In this document: positions 39,088 through 48,371 of the stretch, in pieces | Layout: each line of letters starts with the position of its first letter | How positions within the stretch are numbered: the first letter of the stretch is position 1 | NCBI GenBank assembly: GCA_964526835.1 | Contig: CAZGMK010000011.1 | Coordinates: 26,884 to 90,883, forward strand | DNA: 64,000 bases | Direction: 5' to 3' | DNA from: DAOSXA01 sp964526835 | Lineage (GTDB): Bacteria; Zixibacteria; MSB-5A5; GN15; FEB-12 | Translations under genes and position numbers: made by a program | Notes under the pieces: generated by a model | What the model saw: the letters and a program-made list of their open reading frames with translations, nothing else | Told to the model about the DNA's origin: nothing | Databases searched by the model: none

Positions 39088-39570
39088 TTGGCAAGATTCG
39101 AAATGGATAACCTCGAGTTCGAGGAAAAGGTAATCAACATTAACCGCGTGGCCAAGGTGGTTAAGGGTGGTCGGCGCTTCAGTTTCACGGCGCTGGTTAC
39201 TGTTGGCGATCGCAATGGCAAGGTCGGGGTCGGCTATGGCAAGGCTTCGGAAGTAGCCGAGTGTATTCGCAAGGCGACCGAAGCGGCCAAGAAGGGCATG
39301 GTCCGCATCAACCTGGTGAAGGGCACCTTGCCACATCGCATTGACGGCCGGTTCTCCGCGACCGATGTTGTAATGCGTCCGGCCTCCCCCGGTACCGGCG
39401 TAATCGCCGGCGGCGCGGTTCGAGCTATCCTCGAAGCCCTCGGTGTTCAGGATGTATTAACGAAGGTTCTGGGCAGCCGTAATCCGAACAACGTGGTGAA
39501 GGCCACCATGAACGGCCTGCAATCGTTGCGCACCCGTGACCAGGAAGAGGCTTTTCGCGCCAAGGTCTGA
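39088..39570 (+). CDS. rpsE: 30S ribosomal protein S5
   Basis: Decoding-accuracy protein and mRNA-entry helicase partner of S3 and S4. 160 residues from a TTG start: VININRVAKVVKGGRRFSFT, DRNGKVGVGYGKASEV, and the C-terminal RPASPGTGVIAGGAVRAILE. AGAGAGG precedes the TTG; an in-frame ATG five codons later would be a shorter alternative. Confidence 0.96.
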   Translation: MARFEMDNLEFEEKVININRVAKVVKGGRRFSFTALVTVGDRNGKVGVGYGKASEVAECIRKATEAAKKGMVRINLVKGTLPHRIDGRFSATDVVMRPASPGTGVIAGGAVRAILEALGVQDVLTKVLGSRNPNNVVKATMNGLQSLRTRDQEEAFRAKV

Positions 39571-39595
39571 GGACCGGGCGTTGAGGTGAACGGTT

Positions 39596-39778
39596 ATGAA
39601 GAAGCTGAAGATAACGCAGATTCGCAGCACCATCGATCGGGTCGAGCCCCAGAAGAGGACTATCAAGGCCCTGGGCCTGGGTAGAATTCGCAAGTCGGTG
39701 ATTCAAAACGATACCCCCCAGATTCGCGGGATGGTGCGTGCTGTGTCGCATTTGGTTGAAGTCGAGGAAATTGACTAA
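39596..39778 (+). CDS. rpmD: 50S ribosomal protein L30
   Basis: 60-residue protein: KKLKITQIRSTIDRVEPQKR followed by KALGLGRIRKSVIQNDTPQI, the full L30 signature with the conserved GL-G-I core. Confidence 0.96.
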   Translation: MKKLKITQIRSTIDRVEPQKRTIKALGLGRIRKSVIQNDTPQIRGMVRAVSHLVEVEEID

Positions 39779-39795
39779 GCGAGGATAGAGGTCCC

Positions 39796-40232
39796 ATGGA
39801 ACTGCACACGCTGAAACCACCAGCCGGGTCGCGCAAGAACCGCAAGCGCGTTGGACGAGGTACCGGCAGCGGTACCGGCAAGACCAGCGGCCGCGGTCAC
39901 AAAGGTGCCGGCCAGCGCAGCGGATACAAACGCAAAGTCGGCCACGAGGGCGGCCAGATGCCCCTGTTTAGGAGGCTGCCCAAACGCGGATTCGCGAATA
40001 TCTTCCGCCGGGAGTATCAGATCGTGAATGTCTGCGACTTGGAGAGGCTTGAGGCCGGTGAAGTCACTGCCGAGACGCTGAAGCAAGCAGGCCTGATCAA
40101 GAAGATCGATCAGCCCGTCAAGCTACTCGGCAACGGTGAGACCGACAAGGCCTTTACTATTAGAGTGAATGCGTTCTCCAAATCGGCTCAGCAGAAGATA
40201 GAAGCAGCCGGCGGCAAAGCAGAGGTGGTCTA

Positions 40233-40233
<1 letters not shown>
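39796..40233 (+). CDS. rplO: 50S ribosomal protein L15
   Basis: Late-assembly 50S protein, 145 residues: LHTLKPPAGSRKNRKRVGRG and GTGSGTGKTSGRGHKGAGQR at the Gly/Arg-rich N-terminus, then QMPLFRRLPKRGFANIFRRE. The stop overlaps the secY start (TAGTG). Confidence 0.97.
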
Positions 40234-41540
<1,307 letters not shown>

Positions 41541-41541
41541 T

Positions 41542-42186
41542 ATGCACAATCTCATTTTCCTTGGCCCCCCGGGGTCCGGCAAGGGCACGCAGGCGGCGCG
41601 CCTGTCGAAGAAACTCAATATCCTGCATCTGTCCACCGGAGACATGCTCCGGGAAGCGGTAAGGAAGAAGACCGAGCTAGGTCTCAAGGCTAAGTCCTTC
41701 ATGGAGAAGGGCGACCTGGTGCCCGACGAATTGATCGTTGGACTCATTGAGGATAAGCTGAAAGCCGGCGACCTGGATAACGGCTTCATTCTGGATGGGT
41801 TTCCCCGCACAGTGCCGCAGGCCGAGAGCCTGAAGAACATGTTCGAGAAGAACAACAAGAGCATTGACCACGCCGTGCTGATTGACGTTGACGATGACGA
41901 GATCGTGAAGCGCCTGTCCGGTCGCTATTTCTGTCCCAAATGCCAGTCGACATACAACTATCCGGCAAATGTGCCCAAACAGGAAGGCATCTGCGACAAC
42001 GATGGCGAGAAGTTGCAGCGGCGTCCCGACGATGAAGAAGGCGTGGTCAGGAATCGCCTCGAAGTATACAAGAGGCAGACGCAGCCTATTGAGGACTTCT
42101 ACCGCAAACAGTCGAAGTTGGTGGCGGTCAACGGCGTTGGATCACCCGATGACGTCTTCGACGCGATCGTCAAGGCGGTGGGCTGA
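41542..42186 (+). CDS. adk: Adenylate kinase
   Basis: Interconverts ATP + AMP and 2 ADP. 214 residues, long-lid form: P-loop GPPGSGKGT (8-16), LSTGDMLREAV, and DGFPRT. The lid holds a zinc site of the CxxC...CxxD type: C131, C134, C151, D154. The frame is open to 41524 inside secY, but the ATG at 41542, one base after the secY stop, starts MHNLIFLGPPGSGKGT as expected. The secY-adk-map-infA order is conserved. Confidence 0.97.
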   Translation: MHNLIFLGPPGSGKGTQAARLSKKLNILHLSTGDMLREAVRKKTELGLKAKSFMEKGDLVPDELIVGLIEDKLKAGDLDNGFILDGFPRTVPQAESLKNMFEKNNKSIDHAVLIDVDDDEIVKRLSGRYFCPKCQSTYNYPANVPKQEGICDNDGEKLQRRPDDEEGVVRNRLEVYKRQTQPIEDFYRKQSKLVAVNGVGSPDDVFDAIVKAVG

Positions 42187-42203
42187 GAAAGAGCCGAAGG
42201 CAA

Positions 42204-42950
42204 GTGATTATCTTGAAGACGGCCGAAGAAATACAGATGATGAGACGTGCCGGCCAGGTAGTCGGACGCACTCTCGACATGGTGGGTAAGACTATCCGTG
42301 AAGGGATGTCGACGGCCGAACTGGACCGGATCATCGAGGAACACCTTCGCGATCAGGGAGCTGTTCCGGCCTTCAAGGGTTACAGCGGTTTCCCGGCCTC
42401 TGCTTGTATCTCGATCGACGAAGAGGTCGTGCACGGGATCCCCGGCGATCGGATTATCCGCGAGGGGGATATCGTCTCTGTTGATGTCGGCTCCATCGTC
42501 GACGGCTTCTATGGCGATTCAGCGCGGACTTTCGCCGTCGGCGAGGTCTCCAGGGAGAAGCAAGCGCTCATGGAGAATACTCAACAATGTTTGCAGGCCG
42601 GTATTGACAAAGCGCGCTCCGGCAATAGATTAGGGGCGATATCGGCGGCTGTTCAGGCTACGGCCGAAGCAGCCGGTTATGGGGTGGTGCGTGCTCTGGT
42701 CGGACACGGTATCGGACGGAAGATGCATGAGGACCCGCAGATTCCGAATTTCGGGTCCCCGGACGCCGGTCCTGTCCTGAAGACCGGCATGGTGTTGGCT
42801 ATTGAGCCCATGATTAATATGCGCACATGGGAAGTCTACACCAAGCCGGACGGCTGGACATATGTCACGTCCGATGGTGAGCCATCGGCGCATTTTGAAC
42901 ATACGGTGGCCATCACTGATGATGGTCCCAGTATTTTGACGCTTGCATAA
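42204..42950 (+). CDS. map: Methionine aminopeptidase, type I
   Basis: Removes initiator Met from nascent proteins. 248 residues, GTG start. Metal and catalytic positions are in GFPASACISIDEEVVHGIP (His), SVDVGSIVDGFYGDSARTF (two Asp), GHGIGRKMHEDPQIPNF (His), LAIEPMIN (Glu) and FEHTVAI (Glu and His). No N-terminal zinc-finger extension. Confidence 0.97.
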   Translation: MIILKTAEEIQMMRRAGQVVGRTLDMVGKTIREGMSTAELDRIIEEHLRDQGAVPAFKGYSGFPASACISIDEEVVHGIPGDRIIREGDIVSVDVGSIVDGFYGDSARTFAVGEVSREKQALMENTQQCLQAGIDKARSGNRLGAISAAVQATAEAAGYGVVRALVGHGIGRKMHEDPQIPNFGSPDAGPVLKTGMVLAIEPMINMRTWEVYTKPDGWTYVTSDGEPSAHFEHTVAITDDGPSILTLA

Positions 42951-42959
42951 AAGGACAAT

Positions 42960-43181
42960 ATGGCCAAAGAAGAGACCATCCAGGTTGAAGGCAAAGTGAT
43001 CGAACCCCTGCCCAACGCCATGTTCAAAGTGGAACTGGACAACGGGCATGTGGTTCTGGCCCATATCTCCGGGAAGATGCGAATGCACTTCATCAAAATC
43101 CTGCCCGGAGATAAAGTGACCATGGAGTTGTCGCCGTATGACCTCTCCAGGGGGCGCATCACTTACCGTTACAAGGGATGA
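42960..43181 (+). CDS. infA: Translation initiation factor IF-1
   Basis: OB-fold factor that covers the A site during initiation. 73 residues: KEETIQVEGKVIEPLPNAMF, DNGHVVLAHISGKMRMHFIK and the LSPYDLSRGRITYRYK end. 9 nt after map. Confidence 0.98.
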   Translation: MAKEETIQVEGKVIEPLPNAMFKVELDNGHVVLAHISGKMRMHFIKILPGDKVTMELSPYDLSRGRITYRYKG

Positions 43182-43199
43182 TCGGAAGGCAGGAAGACT

Positions 43200-43316
43200 A
43201 TGAAAATCAAGTCCGCCGTGAGAAAACGATGCGAGCACTGCAAGATCATCCGACGCAAGGGTGTGGTGCGCGTTATCTGTAAACGGAGCCCGTCGCATAA
43301 GCAGCGGCAGGGCTGA
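43200..43316 (+). CDS. rpmJ: 50S ribosomal protein L36
   Basis: A 38-residue gene between infA and rpsM: MKIKSAVRKRCEHCKIIRRK then GVVRVICKRSPSHKQRQG. It is the zinc-binding form with CxxC and the later Cys/His. AGGCAGGAAGACT upstream provides the ribosome-binding site. Confidence 0.97.
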   Translation: MKIKSAVRKRCEHCKIIRRKGVVRVICKRSPSHKQRQG

Positions 43317-43359
43317 GACGAGAATATGCTGTCGTTAATGATAAACGAAGGAGACGCAA

Positions 43360-43746
43360 TTGGCTCGAATTGCCGGCGTTGATCTGCCTAAGGACAAGAG
43401 AGTTGACGTAGGTCTGACCTATATACTGGGTATCGGCCACCACCGATCCGGTGAAATTCTCCAGAAGACCGGCGTTGATCCGGCTACCCGGGTGAACAAG
43501 CTCACCGATGAGGAAATAGCCAAGCTGCGCAGTGTGATTGAGAATGACTATACGGTCGAAGGATCTCTGCGCGGCGAGATTAACATGAATATAAAGCGGC
43601 TGATTGATATCGGCTCCTATCGCGGCTTGCGGCATCGCCGAGGTTTGCCCGTCCACGGTCAGCGCACCAAGACGAATGCGCGCACCCGCAAGGGACCGCG
43701 GAGATCTATCGGCGGCTTGAAGCGGAAGCCGGTAGGCAAGAAGTAG
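43360..43746 (+). CDS. rpsM: 30S ribosomal protein S13
   Basis: 30S head protein contacting the P site and the subunit bridge. 128 residues from a TTG start with AAGGAGAC upstream: ARIAGVDLPKDKRVDVGLTY, GIGHHRSGEILQKTGV, and the RHRRGLPVHGQRTKTNARTR tail. Confidence 0.97.
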   Translation: MARIAGVDLPKDKRVDVGLTYILGIGHHRSGEILQKTGVDPATRVNKLTDEEIAKLRSVIENDYTVEGSLRGEINMNIKRLIDIGSYRGLRHRRGLPVHGQRTKTNARTRKGPRRSIGGLKRKPVGKK

Positions 43747-43784
43747 ACACAGGATAGTTTCCTGTCATTAACCTGAGGTGAGAT

Positions 43785-44177
43785 GTGGCTGAGAAGCGCA
43801 GAACACGCACGAAGAAGAAGGCCCGTAAGGTCGAAGCCAATGGGGTTGTCCATGTTAAGGCTACCTTTAACAATACGATAATCACCATCGCCGACAGTAA
43901 CGGTCGGGCCATTAGCTGGGCCAGCGCCGGCAGAGCGGGCTTCAAGGGTTCGAAGAAGTCGACTCCGTTTGCGGCTCAGTTGGCCGGCTCCCAGGCCGCC
44001 AAGGAAGCGATGGATATGGGCCTGCGCCGCGTCGAGGTCTGGGTGAAGGGGCCGGGCTCAGGCCGAGAGGCCGCCATTCGCTCGCTGTCGGCGGCCGGCC
44101 TGGAAGTGACGCTGATCAAGGATGTCACCCCGATTCCGCACAATGGGTGTCGTCCGCCCAAGCGTCGTCGTGTTTGA
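43785..44177 (+). CDS. rpsK: 30S ribosomal protein S11
   Basis: 30S platform protein near the E site, 130 residues, GTG start: VHVKATFNNTIITIADSNGR, SAGRAGFKGSKKSTPFAAQL, and the end KDVTPIPHNGCRPPKRRRV. Confidence 0.98.
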   Translation: MAEKRRTRTKKKARKVEANGVVHVKATFNNTIITIADSNGRAISWASAGRAGFKGSKKSTPFAAQLAGSQAAKEAMDMGLRRVEVWVKGPGSGREAAIRSLSAAGLEVTLIKDVTPIPHNGCRPPKRRRV

Positions 44178-44215
44178 TAACGTGAACTAGAAGAAGAGAT
44201 TTTTCAGGAGACCTG

Positions 44216-44848
44216 ATGGCTCGATATCGCGACGCCAACTGCAAGCTCTGCAGACGTGAGAGCGAGAAGCTGTTCTTGAAGGGTACCCGATGTTTCACCG
44301 ACAAGTGTTCAATCGAGCGCCGTCCCCAGGTGCCCGGACAGCACGGAGTCGGCAGAATGCGCCGAAAAGTATCCCCTTACGGCTTGCAGCTTCGAGAGAA
44401 ACAGAAGGCTCGTCGAACCTACGGCGTGCTCGAAAAGCAGTTCCGGAACTACTACAAGGAAGCCGACCGTCGTCCGGGTGTCACCGGCGAGATTCTCTTG
44501 CAGCTTCTGGAGACGAGACTGGATAATATCGTCTACCGGCTCGGTTTCGCCCCGTCCCGGAAGTCCGCCCGTCAACTGGTTCGCCACCGTCATATTCTCG
44601 TCAACGACCGCCTGACTGATATCCCGTCATTCACCGTCAAGCCGGGGCAGGTTATCAAGGTCAAGGACAAGTCCAAGAAGCTGGATATGATCCATGCTTC
44701 ACTCAAGGAAGTCGGTCGAGGCGATGAAATTCCCTGGCTGCGGCTGAACAAGGCCGCCCTTGAAGGCGAACTGCTCGAGGTGCCCCAGCGCGCCGATATT
44801 CCCTCAACCATCAGGGAACAGCTCATCGTCGAGCTGTATTCCAAGTAA
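44216..44848 (+). CDS. rpsD: 30S ribosomal protein S4
   Basis: 16S assembly initiator and, in enterobacteria, repressor of the alpha operon. 210 residues: MARYRDANCKLCRRESEKLF (an N-terminal Cys pair, C9 and C12), RPQVPGQHGVGRMRRKVS, and the S4 RNA-binding domain RLDNIVYRLGFAPSRKSARQ then LVRHRHILVNDRL. C-terminus is VELYSK. Confidence 0.98.
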   Translation: MARYRDANCKLCRRESEKLFLKGTRCFTDKCSIERRPQVPGQHGVGRMRRKVSPYGLQLREKQKARRTYGVLEKQFRNYYKEADRRPGVTGEILLQLLETRLDNIVYRLGFAPSRKSARQLVRHRHILVNDRLTDIPSFTVKPGQVIKVKDKSKKLDMIHASLKEVGRGDEIPWLRLNKAALEGELLEVPQRADIPSTIREQLIVELYSK

Positions 44849-44870
44849 GCCCTTGGGAGGTTGTTGCGTA

Positions 44871-45866
44871 ATGAAATGGAAGCCATTGACCATGCCGAAG
44901 GAAGTCGTAAGCGATCAGTCTTCGGCCACAGACAACTATTCCCGATTCACTATCGAACCCCTGGAACGGGGCTACGGTCATACGCTCGGCAACGCCTTGC
45001 GGCGGGTGCTCCTTTCCTCCATTCAAGGCGGATCGGTAGTCTCGATGCGAATCAGCGGTGTCCTTCACGAGTTCTCGACCGTTGAAGGTGTCTATGAAGA
45101 CGTTACGGACATAGTCCTGAACGTCAAGAGCATTCGCGTCCGCATGCATGCCGATGAGATGAAGACGCTCAGCCTCAAGGCAAGTAAGGCCGGCAAGATC
45201 ACCGCCGGGATGTTTGAGGGTGATCCGGGCATTGAGATTCTCAATCCGGAGCAACATATCTGCGAACTGACCGCGGACATTGACTTCGAAATGGAAATCG
45301 ATGTCGACTCCGGTCGCTCTTACCATGTCGCCGAGCAGAACAAGCGTCAGGACGCCCCGGTGGGGACTATCTTCCTGGACAGCCTGTTTTCACCGGTCAT
45401 CAAGGTCTCGTATACCGTCGAGAATACGCGCGTCGGGCAGCGTACCGACTACGATCGGCTGATTCTCGAGGTCACCACCGATGGATCGATCACTCCCGAG
45501 GATGCTCTCAGCTACGCCGCCAAGCTCCTCAAGGACCATTTGCAGATGCTCATCAACCTTGACGAGGAAGTGATGGTCGAGGAAGAGCCGGAGGAGGACG
45601 AAGAGACTATCCGCGTGCGCAATTTGCTGAAGACCAGGGTCGATGAACTCGAGCTGTCGGTGCGCTCATCGAATTGCCTGAGGGCGGCCAACATACAGAC
45701 CATTCAGGACCTTGTGACAAAGACCGAATCGGACATGCTCAAATACCGCAATTTCGGCCGCAAGTCGCTCAATGAGATCAGCACGATCCTTGAGGAGATG
45801 GGCCTCTCTTTTGGGATGGACATCTCACAATATACTGAACCGCAAACTACTAGCAGCGTAAGCTAA
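44871..45866 (+). CDS. rpoA: DNA-directed RNA polymerase subunit alpha
   Basis: Assembly scaffold of RNA polymerase and contact for upstream activators. 331 residues: the N-terminal domain has EPLERGYGHTLGNALRRVLL and SSIQGGSVVSMRISGVLHEF; after an acidic linker (EEEPEEDEETIRV) comes the C-terminal domain LELSVRSSNCLRAANIQTIQ with NFGRKSLNEISTILEEMGLS. The frame is open to 44760 inside rpsD, but the ATG at 44871 with GGGAGG upstream is the family start. Confidence 0.98.
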   Translation: MKWKPLTMPKEVVSDQSSATDNYSRFTIEPLERGYGHTLGNALRRVLLSSIQGGSVVSMRISGVLHEFSTVEGVYEDVTDIVLNVKSIRVRMHADEMKTLSLKASKAGKITAGMFEGDPGIEILNPEQHICELTADIDFEMEIDVDSGRSYHVAEQNKRQDAPVGTIFLDSLFSPVIKVSYTVENTRVGQRTDYDRLILEVTTDGSITPEDALSYAAKLLKDHLQMLINLDEEVMVEEEPEEDEETIRVRNLLKTRVDELELSVRSSNCLRAANIQTIQDLVTKTESDMLKYRNFGRKSLNEISTILEEMGLSFGMDISQYTEPQTTSSVS

Positions 45867-45880
45867 GGTTTTGGTTAATA

Positions 45881-46282
45881 ATGGGACACCGCGATCGCGT
45901 TACAAAGCTGGGGCGCACTAGAGCCCATCGAGAGGCGATGCTGGCGAATATGGCCACATCGCTGATTACCCACCGGACTATTAGGACGACCGATGCCAAG
46001 GCCAAGGCGCTTCGGCCGCTCGTGGATCGCCTCATCGCGACGGCCAAGAAGGATACTCTGACCGCCAAGCGGCAGGTGGCCAGGACGATCAAGGACAAAA
46101 AGGCGTTCAAGAAGCTATTCGATGAGATCGTCCCCCAGTTCTCCGACCGCGAGTCCGGGTTCCTCAGGGTCCTGAAGCTGGGCGTGCGTCGTGGCGACGG
46201 CGCTCCCTTGTCTTTGGTTGAGCTCCTTACCGAGAAGCCGCCTGAAGAGGACGAGGGCAAGAAGAAGAAGAAGAAGAAATAG
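45881..46282 (+). CDS. rplQ: 50S ribosomal protein L17
   Basis: Last gene of the alpha cluster: 133 residues with MGHRDRVTKLGRTRAHREAM, LANMATSLITHRTIRTTDAK and GDGAPLSLVELL. It ends in EEDEG followed by seven lysines from an AAG repeat. The terminator follows about 40 nt later. Confidence 0.97.
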   Translation: MGHRDRVTKLGRTRAHREAMLANMATSLITHRTIRTTDAKAKALRPLVDRLIATAKKDTLTAKRQVARTIKDKKAFKKLFDEIVPQFSDRESGFLRVLKLGVRRGDGAPLSLVELLTEKPPEEDEGKKKKKKK

Positions 46283-46759
46283 GTTTGCCCGAGCCCTACC
46301 AGCCAAATTGATTAGGCACAAGCCCTCGCGACTGATCGCGGGGGCTTTCTTCATGTCTGGACGGCGCCCTCGCCCTTAGCAATCAGGAAGCTTGCCTGTC
46401 CGGATGCCTCGGTTCCTGTCTCGCCCGATTTCTCAAGGGATTCTGCCTCCGCGGTCCCTTCAAACACAGCTCAACCTGCTCGATAATCCCAGACCAGAAG
46501 TACTCCTCCCCGCTCACGGTTCCACCGTCTTGCTCAGTATAGTGTGCCTGTCTAACGGTGGCGAGTTTGCACGGATTATCGGCGACCTCGGCCAGCCGCT
46601 CCTCGAGCGTACGGGTGCCGCGCGGGTTGTACGTATGCCGCGGAAAGCTACCTCGAACAAAGACTTCAGAGTACTGTATGCTCTGTTTCCTCGGCTAATG
46701 GTCGGGTTCAGGCGCATTGCACAGCAACGTCGCCTGCAACCCGTGGTTATCTGTCTTGC
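46283..46759. other. Gap between rplQ and the Skp-like gene
   Basis: Contains the ribosomal-cluster terminator (46320-46352) and the amber-interrupted minus-strand ORF. A plus-strand frame at 46392-46829 overlaps both and has no recognisable protein sequence. Confidence 0.6.
46320..46352 (+). terminator. Intrinsic terminator of the ribosomal-protein cluster
   Basis: AGCCCTCGCG (46321-46330) pairs with CGCGGGGGCT (46337-46346) around a 6-nt loop, followed by TTTCTTC. This closes the chain that runs from tRNA-Thr to rplQ. Confidence 0.8.
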
Positions 46760-46763
46760 TCAT
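46383..46763 (-). pseudogene. Amber-interrupted ORF overlapping the Skp-like gene stop
   Basis: On the minus strand an ATG at 46763-46761 overlaps the TGA of the preceding gene (ATGA). The frame reads MSKTDNHGLQATLLCNAPEP, then DH, a TAG at 46697-46695, and continues open for about 104 codons to a TGA at 46385-46383. The part after the TAG looks protein-like (GTRTLEERLAEVADNPCKLA, GEEYFWSGIIEQVELCLKG) but I recognise no family. It may be a decayed gene, a readthrough gene or a chance frame; the opposite strand is also open here, which weakens the case. Confidence 0.3.
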
Positions 46764-47575
46764 TTTTCGCGGAAGACCTTGATCAACTGGGGCGTGATGT
46801 CCCTGGTCTCCACATCGTTTGCGGTATAAGATACTTCCACGGCGACAACCTTGACGTCAGCGGCCTTAGCCGCGGTCGGCATGGTTTGGTTAACATCTCG
46901 ATAGAACTTCTCAATGACTTGGCCACGGGTCTGTTCAAACTGCTGTTGAATCTGCTGCAGCTTCTGCTGGTCGCCTTCCTGCTGTGCCGCCTGCATCTGT
47001 GCCTGGGCGGTTTGCGATGCTTGTTCCAACTCCTCTTGCGCCGGATGCTGCTGGAAAGCCGCCTGCGGATCGTAGGTGCCGACCTGGAAGGTGCCCTGCG
47101 GTTTCTCAGGCGCATCCAACGGCGTGTCTTCCCGCGGCCCGTCAAAGGCTGCTATCAGCTGGGGTGTGATGTCCCTGGTCTCCACATCGTTTGCGGTATA
47201 AGATACTTCCACGGCGACAACCTTGACGTCAGCGGCCTTAGCCGCGGTCGGCATGGTTTGGTTAACATCTCGATAGAACTTCTCAATGACTTGGCCACGG
47301 GTCTGTTCAAACTGCTGTTGAATCTGCTGCAGCTTCTGCTGGTCGCCTTCCTGCTGTGCCGCCTGCATCTGTGCCTGGGCGGTTTGCGATGCTTCTCCCA
47401 ACTCCACTTGCGCCGGATGCTGCTGGAAAGCCGCCTCCGGATCATAGGTGCCGACCTGGAAGGTGCTCTGCGGTTTCTCAGGCGCATCTTGGGCTTGTGC
47501 GCTCAAGGACCCCGCAAACATGGCGACAGTCGTTGCGACACCGAGAAAGAGCTTGTTTAGGTTGGTTTGCATCAT
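46760..47575 (-). CDS. Periplasmic Skp/OmpH-like protein with two tandem domains
   Basis: Secreted 271-residue protein: signal peptide MMQTNLNKLFLGVATTVAMF ending near AQA (about residue 29), then two nearly identical domains with a period of 124 residues. Each has GTYDPxAAFQQHPAQ, a Gln-rich helix (AQAQMQAAQQEGDQQKLQQI) and VKVVAVEVSYTANDVETRDI followed by TPQLI. The layout of hydrophobic start, long charged/Gln-rich coiled coil and a DIT-x2-LI end resembles OmpH/Skp chaperones, which carry outer-membrane proteins across the periplasm. A fused double domain is unusual. Start chosen at 47575 because AAGGAGAA lies 7 nt before it. It overlaps the amber-broken ORF downstream. Confidence 0.7.
   Translation of the reverse strand: MMQTNLNKLFLGVATTVAMFAGSLSAQAQDAPEKPQSTFQVGTYDPEAAFQQHPAQVELGEASQTAQAQMQAAQQEGDQQKLQQIQQQFEQTRGQVIEKFYRDVNQTMPTAAKAADVKVVAVEVSYTANDVETRDITPQLIAAFDGPREDTPLDAPEKPQGTFQVGTYDPQAAFQQHPAQEELEQASQTAQAQMQAAQQEGDQQKLQQIQQQFEQTRGQVIEKFYRDVNQTMPTAAKAADVKVVAVEVSYTANDVETRDITPQLIKVFREK
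46788..47495 (-). repeat. Direct 372-bp duplication inside the Skp-like gene
   Basis: The two halves align at an offset of 372 bp (for example CCCTGGTCTC at 46801 and at 47173). They differ at only a few bases and about five residues, so the duplication is young or is being homogenised. Confidence 0.85.
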
Positions 47576-47695
47576 GATTGTTCTCCTTTCATGATTTTCA
47601 GGATGTCCAATGAGGACTCTCCATCTTCGCAAATTCCACTGCTTTACCTCTTCGTTTCAGAATAGTGCAGTGTGAGCTACCCTGAATCCCCCCAA

Positions 47696-48037
47696 TTATT
47701 GATTATACTCACTCTTGCGCGCTTTCTTTCGTATTTTACCAAACAGGATAGCAATGGTCATTTCGATCCCCAAACCACCATTCTCCACCTTGGCTTTGTC
47801 TTGCGGCCGACGGACGCGGGTCGGCAGCTCCGCCGTGCCGTAATGACGGGCCATCTCATGATAGGTGGGGTTGATATCCGGCTCATATCGGCTGGCAGCG
47901 GCCAGCCTCAGGTACTCTCTGACACTGGTCCGGCCGATCCCACAACTGGCCGCGATGGCCTCCTGGCTCAATTGACAAGTGTACTTTAACCGCAGTACTT
48001 CTTTGATCTTACGCATGGACAATCGCTCTGCCGGCAT
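47696..48037 (-). pseudogene. IS21-family transposase (IstA) remnant with internal deletion
   Basis: The first part, MRKIKEVLRLKYTCQLSQEA then IAASCGIGRTSVREYLRLAA, matches the N-terminal helix-turn-helix of IstA. The text then jumps to NPTYHEMARHYGTAELPTRV and RRPQDKAKVENG, which in full IstA lies about 200 residues later, near the end of the integrase core. The remaining 25 residues do not match. So the central catalytic part and the C-terminus are missing, and no istB follows. It is inactive. Confidence 0.7.
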
Positions 48038-48230
48038 CCTTACCTCCAGGGCTTTTCATTCGAAAAAACCAACAAGATAAGGGGCTGCCGGTTTATGGAC
48101 TATCCCGCGTTAGCTAATGCTCCTGGGGTGGCGCGATCCGTCGGAATCCACTGGCGCGATGGCTCGGAATATGCACCATTCATCAAGTCATCCTTTCAGA
48201 GATTTTCGCACTTCGCTTCACAGCAATTAC

Positions 48231-48259
48231 TTGCCACCAGCCGCTGCGGTCGTTATAAT
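48231..48259 (+). promoter_or_regulatory. Strong sigma-70-type promoter
   Basis: TTGCCA (48231-48236), 17-nt spacer, perfect TATAAT (48254-48259). Transcription would begin near 48266, giving a leader of about 105 nt before the gene at 48372. Confidence 0.7.
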
Positions 48260-48371
48260 GGCTGTGTTGAGACACGGCGGCTAATCCGCAGTTGAACACA
48301 GGGTTTTTACATAGTCAAATATCATAGAGCAGGCAGCCGGATCGCTGTCTGGCGAATGTGAAAGGATTGCC

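Larger units (their letters stand above)
47576..48371. other. Gap holding a transposase remnant
   Basis: Between the Skp-like gene and the next plus-strand gene lie the IS21-type remnant (47696-48037) and a strong promoter (48231-48259). I see no complete gene and could not identify the ends of an insertion sequence. Confidence 0.6.

Noticed and set aside
46392..46829. 145-residue plus-strand ORF after rplQ
   Set aside because: It runs through the end of the Skp-like gene and its sequence resembles no protein; no ribosome-binding site.
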